Source of the DNA: an uncultured bacterium
GTDB lineage: Bacteria; Bacillota; Clostridia; Lachnospirales; Anaerotignaceae
Assembly: GCA_905214825.1 (NCBI GenBank)
Contig: CAJMNV010000044.1
Coordinates: 1-13,735 of the forward strand
Direction of reading: 5' to 3'
DNA length: 13,735 bases
The notes beneath the pieces were generated by a model that had not been told where the DNA came from, searched no databases, and was given only the letters and a program-made list of their open reading frames with translations. A program made the position numbers and the translations under genes. Shown here piece by piece: positions 13,702-13,735 of the stretch. Positions within the stretch are counted from its first letter, which is position 1; every line of letters starts with the position of its first letter.

Positions 13702-13735
13702 GATATTTCCTCCGCCGTATTTATTTTATCATATA

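Noticed and set aside
1..13735. A new defence, mobile or multi-gene accessory system
   Set aside because: No transposase, integrase, phage, toxin-antitoxin or repeat-array signal was found. Nearly all genes are core metabolic or sporulation genes.

Overview
The window is AT-rich, and every gene I can support is on the minus strand. It reads like the chromosome of an endospore-forming, low-GC Firmicute, most likely a Clostridia/Lachnospirales-type anaerobe. The reasons are spo0A with spoIVB, a CggR-headed glycolytic operon, a type III glutamine synthetase, strong AGGAGG-type ribosome binding sites and U-tailed hairpin terminators. I cannot assign a genus. Eleven protein genes are well supported. 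I see no rRNA, tRNA, CRISPR array, transposase, integrase or phage gene, and no recognisable defence system.

Layout in the direction of transcription (right to left). (1) 13701-12931: a Nudix hydrolase, then, after 15 bp, a small single-pass membrane protein with an Asp- and Cys-rich tail. (2) 12853-5821: the central glycolytic operon. It has a promoter overlapping a CggR-type operator, then cggR, pgk, a secreted/anchored NodB-type polysaccharide deacetylase, tpiA, gpmI and eno, closed by one strong terminator after eno. Gaps are about 26-58 bp. Two things depart from the familiar cggR-gapA-pgk-tpiA-pgm-eno order: gapA is absent (only 32 bp between cggR and pgk), and a cell-wall type deacetylase sits between pgk and tpiA. 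(3) 5757-4361: spoIVB, with a forespore-type promoter candidate and its own terminator. (4) 4360-2878: a long AT-rich leader containing a tandem pair of 0A-box-like sites, then spo0A and a terminator. (5) 2868-2560: a 70-aa zinc-ribbon protein with its own promoter and terminator. (6) 2410-158: glnN (type III glutamine synthetase) with a clear sigma-A promoter and terminator.

The enzymes of region 2 (Pgk, TpiA, GpmI, Eno) cover the triose-phosphate to phosphoenolpyruvate section of glycolysis apart from the GAPDH step. CggR would sense fructose-1,6-bisphosphate and control the operon. Regions 3 and 4 keep the spoIVB-spo0A order known from Bacillus and Clostridia: SpoIVB signals sigma-K activation in the mother cell and Spo0A starts sporulation. 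The Spo0A here has an intact DNA-binding domain but an unusual receiver domain and a C-terminal extension.

The best leads are the altered glycolytic operon, the variant CggR operator, the divergent Spo0A receiver, the tandem 0A boxes with a possible overlapping upstream reading frame before spo0A, and the acidic Cys-rich membrane protein. I did not find a convincing new multi-gene system.
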